Of a DNA stretch of 64,000 bases, positions 8,935 through 16,627 are shown in pieces. The notes below the pieces were generated by a model. That model was not told where the DNA came from and did no database searches. It saw only the letters and a list, made by a program, of their open reading frames with translations. Positions within the stretch are counted from its first letter, which is position 1; every line of letters begins with the position of its first letter. The stretch is from JANQJA01 sp047947185 (GTDB lineage: Bacteria; Pseudomonadota; Gammaproteobacteria; Pseudomonadales; Azotimanducaceae): assembly GCA_047947185.1 (NCBI GenBank), contig CP170502.1:4092001-4156000 (forward strand), in the 5' to 3' direction. A program made the position numbers and the translations under genes.

Positions 8935-9519
8935 TCAGGCCAATGCGGGGCGACGATTGAGGCGCATGATCACAAGTCCCAGCAGCAGAACACCGAGACC
9001 GGCTGGCGCTGGCACTGCAACAGGTGTGCCGGACAAACCAACCTCGCGAATCTCTATCTGCAGGTTTGAACTGAGTATGACAAGGTCCACGGACTTGACG
9101 CCGGCAACCGTGCCAAAGCCATAGACCTGTACGGCAAGTTGGCTGACCGCGGTAAAGACGCCGGTTGAACTGAGCAGGCTACTGTTCTCGTCAAAAAAAT
9201 CCAGGCGGAAAGTGCGAACACCTTCATCCAGTACGTTCAGGTCGTTCCAGAGACGAAACTCATTGAGGTCGTAGAGTCCATCAAGCGTCAGATGGATGGT
9301 GCCGGAAGTCGAAGTCGAGACAAAACCGAAGAAGGGGTAGGCATCGGAGATGATGCCATCAACCAGTTCTCCCACAGCCCAGGTATCACCAGGCACGAGG
9401 GACGGGCGTTCAATCAGGGTGGTGCTGGCGGTGATTGACGTGTTGGCGATTACGCCAGCCTGTGCGGCGCTGGTTGCGAGCAGTACCAGTAATGCAGCCA
9501 TGGATGCGAAATACTTCAT
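8935..9519 (-). CDS. PEP-CTERM sorting domain protein (PEP-2)
   Basis: A 194-aa exported protein. A signal peptide ending near AAQA (about residue 21) is followed by a beta-rich body with no named domain that I recognise; DLNEFRLWNDLN resembles discoidin or galactose-binding-like folds. The C-terminal signal is VPAPAG, then a hydrophobic segment (LGVLLLGLVIM), then RLNRR. It is expected to be an exosortase substrate and matrix or surface protein. It lies just beyond the IS element but has its own sigma-54 promoter at 9557-9571 and upstream site at 9635. The ribosome site before the ATG is weak. Confidence 0.85.
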   Translation of the reverse strand: MKYFASMAALLVLLATSAAQAGVIANTSITASTTLIERPSLVPGDTWAVGELVDGIISDAYPFFGFVSTSTSGTIHLTLDGLYDLNEFRLWNDLNVLDEGVRTFRLDFFDENSSLLSSTGVFTAVSQLAVQVYGFGTVAGVKSVDLVILSSNLQIEIREVGLSGTPVAVPAPAGLGVLLLGLVIMRLNRRPALA

Positions 9520-9556
9520 TCAGGTGTCTCATCAATTTCTCAGTAGCCTGAGGGCT

Positions 9557-9571
9557 GCAAATACTGCGCCA
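9557..9571 (-). promoter_or_regulatory. Sigma-54 promoter of PEP-2
   Basis: The minus strand reads TGGCGCAGTATTTGC, which is TGGC-N7-TTGC with a 10-bp GG-to-GC spacing. The -12 GC lies about 38 bp before the ATG at 9519. Confidence 0.75.
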
Positions 9572-9634
9572 GGCACACAAAAATATGTAAAAACAATTGG
9601 TTATTGCCGATCGGGAGCAGATCATTTGCCAAAG

Positions 9635-9651
9635 TGTAAGTTATCTCGACA
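9635..9651 (+). promoter_or_regulatory. Upstream activating site of PEP-2
   Basis: The 17-mer TGTAAGTTATCTCGACA matches TGTAA-N6-TCGACA and starts 65 bp upstream of the -24 GG, the same distance as at PEP-1. Confidence 0.65.
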
Positions 9652-9751
9652 TGCGCCCAGTGCGTCCCTGTCAGGAAACTGATCAGTCCAAAGAACACCT
9701 GATTAAACCTGGCATGCTGATGTCAGTGCCCAGACTCGGCTTCTAAACGCA

Positions 9752-10495
9752 TCAAACCGGACGATGTTTCTCGTACATCGAATTTACCCACTGGATCGTC
9801 GGGTGATCCGCATACTCACGCAGCACGTCAGTCACACCAGGTGGGATGGGTGTTGGCCGCGCCATATCCGGATGGTCCGGGTTTGCCAGCGGAGCAAAGA
9901 GCGAGGCGGCCGTGAGGTCCGCAACAGAAAAACTATCTCCCACCAGGTATCCGGTCGTTTCGGACAATTGACCAATCCTGTTCAGCGCCCCTGCGGTTGT
10001 GGCGCGGCATTTTTTGACGTTTTCAGGATTCACACCGTTACCGCGTGCAATAAGGCCGCGGGCCAGCGGAAAGCTAAGCCGGTAAAGCAACCGGACTGGC
10101 AAAGACTTGTCCCTGGAAAACATGCTGGTCATGTAGCGACTTTCGTTGATGAGTGCGGCAAAAAGGACTGTACGGTTTGCTGGACCAACCTCGGCATCAA
10201 GCCAGGTGACAAGCTCCATTGCACGCTGCCTCAGCATCGCGTCACCAGGAAACAGGATTGGGGTTGGCACCTGTTTCTCAAGGAACTCAATGATCCGTGC
10301 GGAACCGGCAATAACAGTGCCATCCCATTCCATCACTGGCGTTGACGTTTGCCCGGACAGTCGCCTGATGGACGGCATGTGTGGGCCTGGTAAGTAGCTC
10401 TTTCGATCATGCAGAACGCCCTTGTGGGCGAGGGCCCACCGCACCTTTTCATTGAAGTGGGAAAACTGGAACTGGTGCAGAACAACCTTGACCAT
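9752..10495 (-). CDS. Glutathione S-transferase family protein
   Basis: A 247-aa cytosolic protein with a thioredoxin-fold N-terminal GST domain (about 1-80: FSHFNEKVRWALAHKG, then STPVMEWDG with the cis-proline region, then AGSARIIEFLE for glutathione contacts). An all-helical C-terminal domain follows (SFSVADLTAASLFAPL). The substrate is unknown; the SHFNEKVR start resembles GSTs linked to aromatic or xenobiotic metabolism. It lies convergent or tandem to unrelated genes, with 75 bp between its start and the stop of the kinase-like gene upstream. Confidence 0.85.
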   Translation of the reverse strand: MVKVVLHQFQFSHFNEKVRWALAHKGVLHDRKSYLPGPHMPSIRRLSGQTSTPVMEWDGTVIAGSARIIEFLEKQVPTPILFPGDAMLRQRAMELVTWLDAEVGPANRTVLFAALINESRYMTSMFSRDKSLPVRLLYRLSFPLARGLIARGNGVNPENVKKCRATTAGALNRIGQLSETTGYLVGDSFSVADLTAASLFAPLANPDHPDMARPTPIPPGVTDVLREYADHPTIQWVNSMYEKHRPV

Positions 10496-10570
10496 TGTGC
10501 AACCCCCCCTGCATTCAGGTCATCATGATGCCACATTTCAAGTAGAGCTGGATCCGCTAACCGGCGGGCA

Positions 10571-12376
10571 TCAGCTATCCAGCCGATGGGCGATGTGCAG
10601 TTCCCGCAGCATGGCGCGCTTTTTTGACTGGTGGGACTGCATCCGCGTCAGAATGTCATCCAGCATGGTCACCGCGTGAGTGATGTGCGGGCCCTTGTTC
10701 AACATGACACATTCCGCGCGATCCGCCATGGCCGCGTCGGTGATCTCGGCGCGTGATGGCATCCCGTCTTTAGCCAGGGATTCAAGCACCTGGGTTGCCC
10801 AGATCACCGGTACATGTGCCGCTTCACACAGCCAGAGGATTTCTTCCTGTACCTCTGCTAGCCGGACAAAACCACATTCGACCGCCAGGTCACCCCGCGC
10901 GATCATGACGCCGCAGCCGGGCGACCGCATGGCAGCCAGCAGGATGGCCGGCAGGTTCTCGAAGCCGCGGCGAGTCTCGATTTTCAATACAATACCGGGG
11001 CGATTGTCGCCGGCTGCCGCTATCTGGTCGTGCAGGGCAATCACGTCTTCCGGCGTGTTGGTAAACGAAAGCCCGATAATGTCCGCGTGCTCAGCGGCAA
11101 ATAACAGGTCCACCCGGTCGCGGTCTGTAATGGCCGGCAGGTTGACGTGACTTTCCGGCAGATTGATTCCCTTGTCGACACCAAGATTGGAACCATCGGG
11201 TTGTGCCCGGGTGATTGTCACGGTGACCTGATCCGCCCGGATGTCCTTGATGACGCCGGCAATACGGCCGTCATCAAATAGTATGGGTTCACCGACCTTT
11301 ACATCATCAAACACCTGGGGCAGCGTACAGCCAACACTGCGGTTCGTGCCTGCTACAGCAGGCGTCCGGGTGATGACCAATTCGTCGTCGCGCCACAACC
11401 TGACCGTGCCATCACGAACAGGCAGTTCGATGATGGGTGTTGTGGGCTTGCCGCTGCGATCAAGGTATAGCAGGGTGCCCGGTCTCAGGTAGGCCGTCTT
11501 GCTGGCTTCAATCTCTGCGTAACCCTCGGACACCTGGCTTACCCGCCACTTCCTGCGGGCACCCCTGGCATCGGTGAGCCGGATGGTGTCGTCGACAACA
11601 AGCCCGTTGAGCCAGGTTGGCTCTACCCGGCCACAGGCAACACCCGAAGGCAGCGGCGTCGCGTCGCTGACCAGCAACAGTCTCGCGGGTTCGGTCACCT
11701 GGCCAGAGGTATCGCGGCGGGGTTTAAGGCGAAGCACGGTCAGGCGCTGGTGAATGTCGCAGGTTCGCAGTTTGGGTCCACCCAGATCCAACTGGACGCG
11801 ACAGGGCCGATTCAGTGCTCGCCTGGCCTGCTCAAGGTGGCTGATCATCCGCGCCCAGGCTGTCGCGTCATCATGGGCGCAATTGATTCTCATGCAGTCC
11901 ATGCCAGCGGCGAGGAGATCATGAACCAGTTGGTAGTTGCTGGCGGCTTCGCTCGGCATGGTGACCATAATCCTGACAGTGCGACCGCCCGGCTGTGGTC
12001 CCAGCAATTGCCGGGTGTGTTCATCGAGCGGTGAGCTTGCAGTGTCCTTGCCATTTTCCCGATTGCCGTGCGCCGGACCTGGCTGACCGGCCAGATGGCA
12101 TAGCGTTTCCAGGACGCTGTCAACGGTGTGCATGACATTTGACTCTGCCCGTCCGAGTGACGACAGGCCAAGCGCGGTAAGGCGGGGCTGTATGGGTCTA
12201 AGGTCCTGTTGTCGCAGGGCGAGATAGTGCAACAGGTTCAGGGCACTTTCCTTGAAACCGGTATCGGGCGCCGGGAGCAGATGCTGAAACTGTGCCTCAT
12301 AACGCTGCATATCACGTCTGATGCGAAGCAACGCCTCTGCCAGGTCCCTGGCTTCTTCTGTTCTGTTCCCGTTCAT
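10571..12376 (-). CDS. Atypical pyruvate kinase-family protein without the C-terminal domain
   Basis: A 601-aa protein. An N-terminal helical extension of about 140 residues is not found in classical pyruvate kinases. The TIM barrel with inserted B domain then carries LDLGGPKLRT, KIETRRGFENL, MIARGDLAVE and WATQVLESL, which are the Mg/PEP-site motifs. The usual SGETA segment is replaced by MLNKGPH, and the chain stops about 30 residues later, so the allosteric C-terminal domain is missing. Kinase activity is plausible but unproven. The frame is open to an ATG at 12409; the ATG at 12376 was preferred because AGAGGGG lies about 13 nt upstream. Confidence 0.8.
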   Translation of the reverse strand: MNGNRTEEARDLAEALLRIRRDMQRYEAQFQHLLPAPDTGFKESALNLLHYLALRQQDLRPIQPRLTALGLSSLGRAESNVMHTVDSVLETLCHLAGQPGPAHGNRENGKDTASSPLDEHTRQLLGPQPGGRTVRIMVTMPSEAASNYQLVHDLLAAGMDCMRINCAHDDATAWARMISHLEQARRALNRPCRVQLDLGGPKLRTCDIHQRLTVLRLKPRRDTSGQVTEPARLLLVSDATPLPSGVACGRVEPTWLNGLVVDDTIRLTDARGARRKWRVSQVSEGYAEIEASKTAYLRPGTLLYLDRSGKPTTPIIELPVRDGTVRLWRDDELVITRTPAVAGTNRSVGCTLPQVFDDVKVGEPILFDDGRIAGVIKDIRADQVTVTITRAQPDGSNLGVDKGINLPESHVNLPAITDRDRVDLLFAAEHADIIGLSFTNTPEDVIALHDQIAAAGDNRPGIVLKIETRRGFENLPAILLAAMRSPGCGVMIARGDLAVECGFVRLAEVQEEILWLCEAAHVPVIWATQVLESLAKDGMPSRAEITDAAMADRAECVMLNKGPHITHAVTMLDDILTRMQSHQSKKRAMLRELHIAHRLDS

Positions 12377-12410
12377 GAACCATGGAACCCCTCTTTTGCA
12401 AATCAGCATA

Positions 12411-12485
12411 GGTCATTGAGGTTTGGTCGCCATTGATCAGACTCAGGTAAATCCAAGTCTCCTTGACCATGGAGGGATGTGACCT
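12411..12485 (+). repeat. 75-bp direct repeat, copy A
   Basis: Aligns without gaps to 13825-13899, with 59 of 75 positions identical and a near-perfect core around CATTGATCAGACT-AGGTAAA. It lies immediately upstream of the pyruvate-kinase-like gene. The two copies bracket about 1.3 kb containing PEP-3. Confidence 0.7.
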
Positions 12486-12499
12486 TTGCCGGAAAGGGG

Positions 12500-12578
12500 G
12501 ACCCCCGGGCGCCGCGTCGCAACGAACCGGGGGTCGGGGGTAGAAGGACCGAGGTCCTTCAGGTGGGGGAAGCACCTG
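12500..12578. repeat. Three consecutive hairpins in the intergenic region
   Basis: Stem 1 is GACCCCCGG (12500-12508) with CCGGGGGTC (12527-12535). Stem 2 is AAGGACC (12544-12550) with GGTCCTT (12553-12559). Stem 3 is CAGGTG (12560-12565) with CACCTG (12573-12578). All are perfect. The rest of the gap between the kinase-like gene and PEP-3 (to 12756) holds nothing recognisable apart from a possible 11-codon ORF at about 12600 preceded by GGGAG. Confidence 0.55.
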
Positions 12579-12756
12579 GAGAACATCATAGGGAGTGAAT
12601 ATGAAGATCGAACCAATCCTCCGCAGAGTGATTTAAAGATCGATTCAAGATTCGGCGTAACCAATTATTGGCAGTCTACTGGTAGCAGGCATGATCCCGG
12701 CTGAAAGGGTATTGAGCGCGGCCGCAATTTCCGCGCTTGATCACATGTGGACCGGC

Positions 12757-13479
12757 TTAGCCCCAGCTGTAGTCACCGGTCCTTCCTCGTAGATTCCTGG
12801 TGGATACCAGTCCTAGCAAACCAACAAGTAAGAGACTGATCATGCCGGGTTCTGGAACCTGTTCCACTGACGTCCAATAAGTCATGAGCCCCGATAAAGC
12901 TCCCTGACCATCGACTTCCTGAATATAGTAGTGTGCCTGAAGCAGGTCATCGAGATCGGGCACATTTGAGGGGAAATAGGTTTGCGGAATAATGCCATTT
13001 CCTGCTGGCGACGCTGTAATTCTGACGACCTGAAATCTTTGGAACCCGAGTTCAAAGTTATCAATTGCAAATGTGTCGTACGGATCTGCAGTGGGGATGC
13101 CAAAGTTGGTGGAAGTTGTATTGAGATTTGTTCTTAGTCTCGAAACCATTCCATTGTAATTTGGGTTGTAGGACGATCCATTGACCATAACGTTCGAAAT
13201 TGTGGCGAACGCAGGATTGAAAAGAGACTGGAAAGTTGTGCCACCCGTCTCATCTGTTCCGAAGGAAGCAGTCGCGCCTGCGGCGTCTGGATCAAAAGTA
13301 ACTTCGCCCGATACGGTATCGGTTAAACTCACTCCAAGATCGGACCAGTAAGTACCGTCTCCCACCAGGTTTACGACACTACCGGTAAATTTCCAGGTGA
13401 CGGTTCCGGCTTGCACGGAAGTTGGAATGGCTGCACTCATCAGTGCCAGCAGGCAAAATAGTTTTCGGGATATTTTCAT
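12757..13479 (-). CDS. PEP-CTERM sorting domain protein (PEP-3)
   Basis: A 240-aa exported protein. The signal peptide ends at about residue 24 (SVQAG). The body opens with TVTWKFTGSV and GEVTFDPDAAG, a pattern common in PEP-CTERM beta-sandwich proteins of unknown function. The sorting signal is VPEPGM, then ISLLLVGLLGLVS, then TRNLRGR, followed by an unusual short tail (TGDYSWG) beyond the basic cluster. It is probably an exosortase substrate. A sigma-54 promoter (13589-13603) and upstream site (13656) precede a long leader of about 98 nt. The gene sits between two copies of a 75-bp direct repeat. Confidence 0.85.
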   Translation of the reverse strand: MKISRKLFCLLALMSAAIPTSVQAGTVTWKFTGSVVNLVGDGTYWSDLGVSLTDTVSGEVTFDPDAAGATASFGTDETGGTTFQSLFNPAFATISNVMVNGSSYNPNYNGMVSRLRTNLNTTSTNFGIPTADPYDTFAIDNFELGFQRFQVVRITASPAGNGIIPQTYFPSNVPDLDDLLQAHYYIQEVDGQGALSGLMTYWTSVEQVPEPGMISLLLVGLLGLVSTRNLRGRTGDYSWG

Positions 13480-13588
13480 CGCGAGCCTCCTCAGGGGTGG
13501 TTAGCAATATTTTCCTTAGTATCAACCTTCTACTAGCTACGGCAATGCATGAGCTTAGTAACCGGGTACGCCTGAATATAGATAGAAA

Positions 13589-13603
13589 GCAATAACCAAG
13601 CCA
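13589..13603 (-). promoter_or_regulatory. Sigma-54 promoter of PEP-3
   Basis: The minus strand reads TGGCTTGGTTATTGC, which is TGGC-N7-TTGC with correct 10-bp GG-to-GC spacing. The leader to the ATG at 13479 is about 98 nt, longer than for the other three genes. Confidence 0.7.
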
Positions 13604-13655
13604 ATGCCGAACCTGGATAAAATTCAATGGGTTGAAATCTCCAAAGCCACTATCC

Positions 13656-13672
13656 TGTAAAAAAAGTCGACA
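13656..13672 (+). promoter_or_regulatory. Upstream activating site of PEP-3
   Basis: The 17-mer TGTAAAAAAAGTCGACA starts 54 bp upstream of the -24 GG, 11 bp (one helical turn) closer than in the other three cases. Confidence 0.65.
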
Positions 13673-13824
13673 CATACAGGGGTTTGCCTTTCAGTAAACG
13701 AGTCGCAGCGACGCACTGGAAAGGGTTACCCCAGGAGCGGCGCATTCGGCACGTCATGCCAGATCGGGTCTTGCCCAGAGCATCGGCCGCGAACTGGTAG
13801 CGGTTCTTTGTCAACCAGAGCCCG
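13673..13824. other. Intergenic DNA between PEP-3 control region and repeat B
   Basis: No supported gene. A minus-strand reading frame runs through part of it with no start and no family match. The stretch ends at repeat copy B. Confidence 0.3.
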
Positions 13825-13899
13825 GGTCATCCGGTCTTGGTCGTCATTGATCAGACTGAGGTAAACTCAAGTCTCCGTAACGCCGGAGGAATGTGCCCT
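13825..13899 (+). repeat. 75-bp direct repeat, copy B
   Basis: The partner of 12411-12485, 59 of 75 identical. Its 3' end contains the GGAGGA ribosome site and the probable CTG start of the GNAT gene, so here the repeat doubles as that gene's leader. Confidence 0.7.
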
Positions 13900-14389
13900 G
13901 CAGATATCCATTGACAGCCCGAGCCGTGCTGACGTCAGTAAGCTGATGGCGGACCACCTGCTGGACATGGCGCGGCACTCGCCGCCTGAAAGCATACACG
14001 CCCTGGATGCGGCCGGGCTTGCCCAACCTGGGCTGACCTTCTGGACTGCACGTGAGCAGGGTGAACTCCTGGGGTGCGTCGCGCTCAAGGCACTGGGCAA
14101 TTATCAGGGCGAGTTAAAGTCCATGCGGACAGTAACACGGCACCTGCGTCGGGGTGTTGCCAGTGCCTTGCTGGGCCATCTTCTCGAAACGGCGCGGGAT
14201 AGAGGTTACGAGCAGCTATTTCTCGAGACGGGATCAATGGCCGCATTTGCGCCAGCCCGGGCCCTCTACCTTCGTTTCGGCTTTGATTACTGCGAACCCT
14301 TTGCAGATTATGTTGCTGATCCCAACAGCGTTTTCATGACCCGGCATCTGAATCCGCCTGGCCTCGACCTGCGTCCAGGATCTGCCTGA
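13898..14389 (+). CDS. GNAT family N-acetyltransferase, probable CTG start
   Basis: A 163-aa acetyltransferase if started at CTG 13898. The first in-frame ATG (13946) would cut off a conserved start: the upstream codons read QISIDSPSRADVSKL and join MADHLLDMARHSPPESIHAL, the expected N-terminus of the YsnE-like subgroup. GGAGGA lies 8 nt before the CTG, and an ATG at 13891 is out of frame and soon stopped. Acetyl-CoA motif A is seen at RTVTRHLRRGVASALL, then ETGSMAAFAPARALYLRFGF and DPNSVFMTRHL at the end. The substrate is unknown. The 3' end overlaps the convergent histidine kinase by 56 bp. Confidence 0.8.
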   Translation: MQISIDSPSRADVSKLMADHLLDMARHSPPESIHALDAAGLAQPGLTFWTAREQGELLGCVALKALGNYQGELKSMRTVTRHLRRGVASALLGHLLETARDRGYEQLFLETGSMAAFAPARALYLRFGFDYCEPFADYVADPNSVFMTRHLNPPGLDLRPGSA

Positions 14390-15884
14390 CGTGCCGGCGT
14401 AGTTCTTCTGCGGTAAAAGGTTTCTCCAGAAGCGGATGGTTGTCGAGCCCCTGGCTTTCGCGAAGCTGGTCACCAGTGTAGCCTGACATGAACAGGATTG
14501 GGGGCATTTCGGGTAAGGTCCTCATGGCGGCCAGCAGTTGTGGGCCGGTCTTGTTGGGCATAAACACGTCGCTCAGCACGAGTTGGACCCGAATGCCACG
14601 TTGCAACAGCGCCCAGGCCTCAGCGCCATCATGGGCACCAATGACCTGGTACCCGGCATCCAGCAGCAGGCTCCTGGTCAGAGTGAATACTGCCTCGTCG
14701 TCCTCCACCAGCAAGATGGTCTCGGTGCCCGCCCCGTTGGCATCACCTTCAGGTTTAACCTGTGCCATGTGCCCGTCCGGCGGCAAGCAGATCGGAAACG
14801 AGATAATGATGGTTGTGCCTTCTTCCGGGCTCGAGTCCAGTTCCAGCGAGCCTTCGTTCTGCGTCACAATGCCATAGACGGACGACAGCCCAAGGCCCGT
14901 TCCCTTGCCAACAGGTTTGGTCGTAAAGAAAGGTTCTACAGCACACGCAAGGACATCCGCATCCATACCCACGCCCGTATCTGACACGGTGAGGCGAGCG
15001 ACGGGTTCTGGTAGCCGCTCAATTGATGTACGAATTGTCAGCTTGCCACCGTCTGGCATGGCATCGCTGGCGTTACTTGCCAGGTTCATGAGCACCTGTT
15101 CCAACTGGGACAGGTCGGCTTTTATCCAGAGGGTGCCGGGTGCAAGGTTGGTCTCCAGCACCACAGCGTCCCCCAGCAGTGGTTGCAGCAGCACGATACT
15201 CTGGTTGATGGCTTCGTTCAGATCCAGGCTGCGACGGGTTACCGGCTGTTTCCGGCCAAACGCCAGCAGTTGCTTGATAACGGTTGCGGCCCGCTCCCCG
15301 GCGCGCCAGATTTCGTTGGCGTGGCGCAGGTTGTCCTCATCTTCGGCGAGGCTAATCTGCAGCAACTCGGCATGCCCCATCACAACCACCAGCAGGTTGT
15401 TGAAGTCGTGTGCAATGCCACCGGCGAGCTTGCCCATGGCGTCAAGTTTCTGGAGTTGGTGAAGCTGGTCCAGCAGGGCCTTGTGTTCACTGATATCCCG
15501 CATAACGGCATGTATCTGTGGTTTGCCGTCAACCATCATTGGCGTCAGTACCACCTCAACAGGTATTGGCACCTGCGCCGCATTCTTGTGAGTCCACTCG
15601 AACCGGTGTTTGCCGTTCTGGTAGGCCAGCGCAATCATGGCTTCCGCTTTTTCAAACGAGGGCTGTCCGTCTGGTTGGTGGGGCGGTGAGATATCCGCGG
15701 GGTGTGCGCCAAACAGTTGCTCGCGCTGATCGTAGCCAAGCAGTCTCATGGCGGCATCATTACAGCCAACAAACCCGGTCTCACCATAGATCACGATGGC
15801 ATCATCGAACCGCTCGACAAATTCATTAAAAGTGTCCTGCTGCGTCCGATGATTATGAGAAATTGAGGTGGGCTTGTCTCGCAT
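14334..15884 (-). CDS. Hybrid sensor histidine kinase (PAS - HisKA - HATPase - REC)
   Basis: A 516-aa cytoplasmic protein with no membrane segment. A PAS domain (about 17-130) is followed by a short coil, an H-box with KLAGGIAHDFNNLL (phospho-His near 159), an HATPase with GGKLTIRTS, DTGVGMDADV and GKGTGLGLSSVYGI, then a C-terminal receiver (ILLVEDDEAV, phospho-acceptor Asp in LVLSDVFMP, SGYTG). This is a soluble PAS hybrid kinase. Its partner regulator is not adjacent. It overlaps the convergent GNAT gene by 56 bp. Whether it connects to the PEP-CTERM regulon cannot be told from sequence. Confidence 0.9.
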   Translation of the reverse strand: MRDKPTSISHNHRTQQDTFNEFVERFDDAIVIYGETGFVGCNDAAMRLLGYDQREQLFGAHPADISPPHQPDGQPSFEKAEAMIALAYQNGKHRFEWTHKNAAQVPIPVEVVLTPMMVDGKPQIHAVMRDISEHKALLDQLHQLQKLDAMGKLAGGIAHDFNNLLVVVMGHAELLQISLAEDEDNLRHANEIWRAGERAATVIKQLLAFGRKQPVTRRSLDLNEAINQSIVLLQPLLGDAVVLETNLAPGTLWIKADLSQLEQVLMNLASNASDAMPDGGKLTIRTSIERLPEPVARLTVSDTGVGMDADVLACAVEPFFTTKPVGKGTGLGLSSVYGIVTQNEGSLELDSSPEEGTTIIISFPICLPPDGHMAQVKPEGDANGAGTETILLVEDDEAVFTLTRSLLLDAGYQVIGAHDGAEAWALLQRGIRVQLVLSDVFMPNKTGPQLLAAMRTLPEMPPILFMSGYTGDQLRESQGLDNHPLLEKPFTAEELRRHVRQILDAGRGQADSDAGS

Positions 15885-15981
15885 GGTGGTGGCGGATTGT
15901 CCGTTTTAACGGGGATTGTTGCATACTATCGGTTCTCGGGGCTTGTTCCCTTAGCTTTCTGTTAATCCAGAGGAAACTGCG

Positions 15982-16569
15982 ATGACGCTGGTGCCGCCAA
16001 AATCACGGGAACAATTGCCGGAAATGGAACCCCTGTTCAAAGGCGTGGAAGCCAGCATGGGTTTTGTCCCTTCCAGCATGCTGACCATGGCTCACTGGCC
16101 TGACCTGCTGAAAAGTTTTGGTGCCCTGGGCGGTACAGTGCTGGGTGGCGGTGAGGTTGATGCCGGGCTGAAGCAACTCATCGCTTTTGTTGTCAGCAAT
16201 GCCGCCGGGTGCCGCTATTGCCAGGCGCATACTTCTCACACGGCGGAAAGGCGTGGTGTGCCCCTTGAAAAGATCCAGGCTGCTTTCGAGTTTGAAACCA
16301 GTGACCTGTTCACCGATGCCGAACGTGCGGCGCTGCGCGTGGCACTGCATGCTGGCATGGTGCCGAATGCGGTGCTGCCTGAGCATATGGCTGACCTGCA
16401 GCGCCACTTCACCGAGAGGCAGTGTGTGGAGATTGTCGCCACCATTTCCATGTTCGGTTTCCTGAACCGCTGGAACGACACCATGGCCACAACACTGGAA
16501 GATGCACCAAAAGCTTTTGGCAGCAACGCTCTGGCCGCCAAGGGGTGGGACGCCGGGAAACACAGCTAG
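15982..16569 (+). CDS. Carboxymuconolactone decarboxylase / AhpD-like peroxidase-related protein
   Basis: A 195-aa helical protein of the AhpD-like family. The diagnostic motif is LIAFVVSNAAGCRYCQAHTSH, with CxxC at about residues 73-76 followed by a histidine, the thiol peroxidase centre of AhpD. A second conserved region (RALRVALHAG-type helix, then CVEIVATISMFGFLNRWND) matches peroxidase-related members. AGAGGAA precedes the ATG. It starts a three-gene same-strand run with the ArsC-like selenoprotein candidate (59 bp downstream) and a nitronate monooxygenase, suggesting a redox or detoxification unit. Confidence 0.85.
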   Translation: MTLVPPKSREQLPEMEPLFKGVEASMGFVPSSMLTMAHWPDLLKSFGALGGTVLGGGEVDAGLKQLIAFVVSNAAGCRYCQAHTSHTAERRGVPLEKIQAAFEFETSDLFTDAERAALRVALHAGMVPNAVLPEHMADLQRHFTERQCVEIVATISMFGFLNRWNDTMATTLEDAPKAFGSNALAAKGWDAGKHS

Positions 16570-16627
16570 GCTGCCACCTGGTCTGGCCCGCTGTTATCAT
16601 CAGCTTTTACCCATTACCGGAGGTCCC

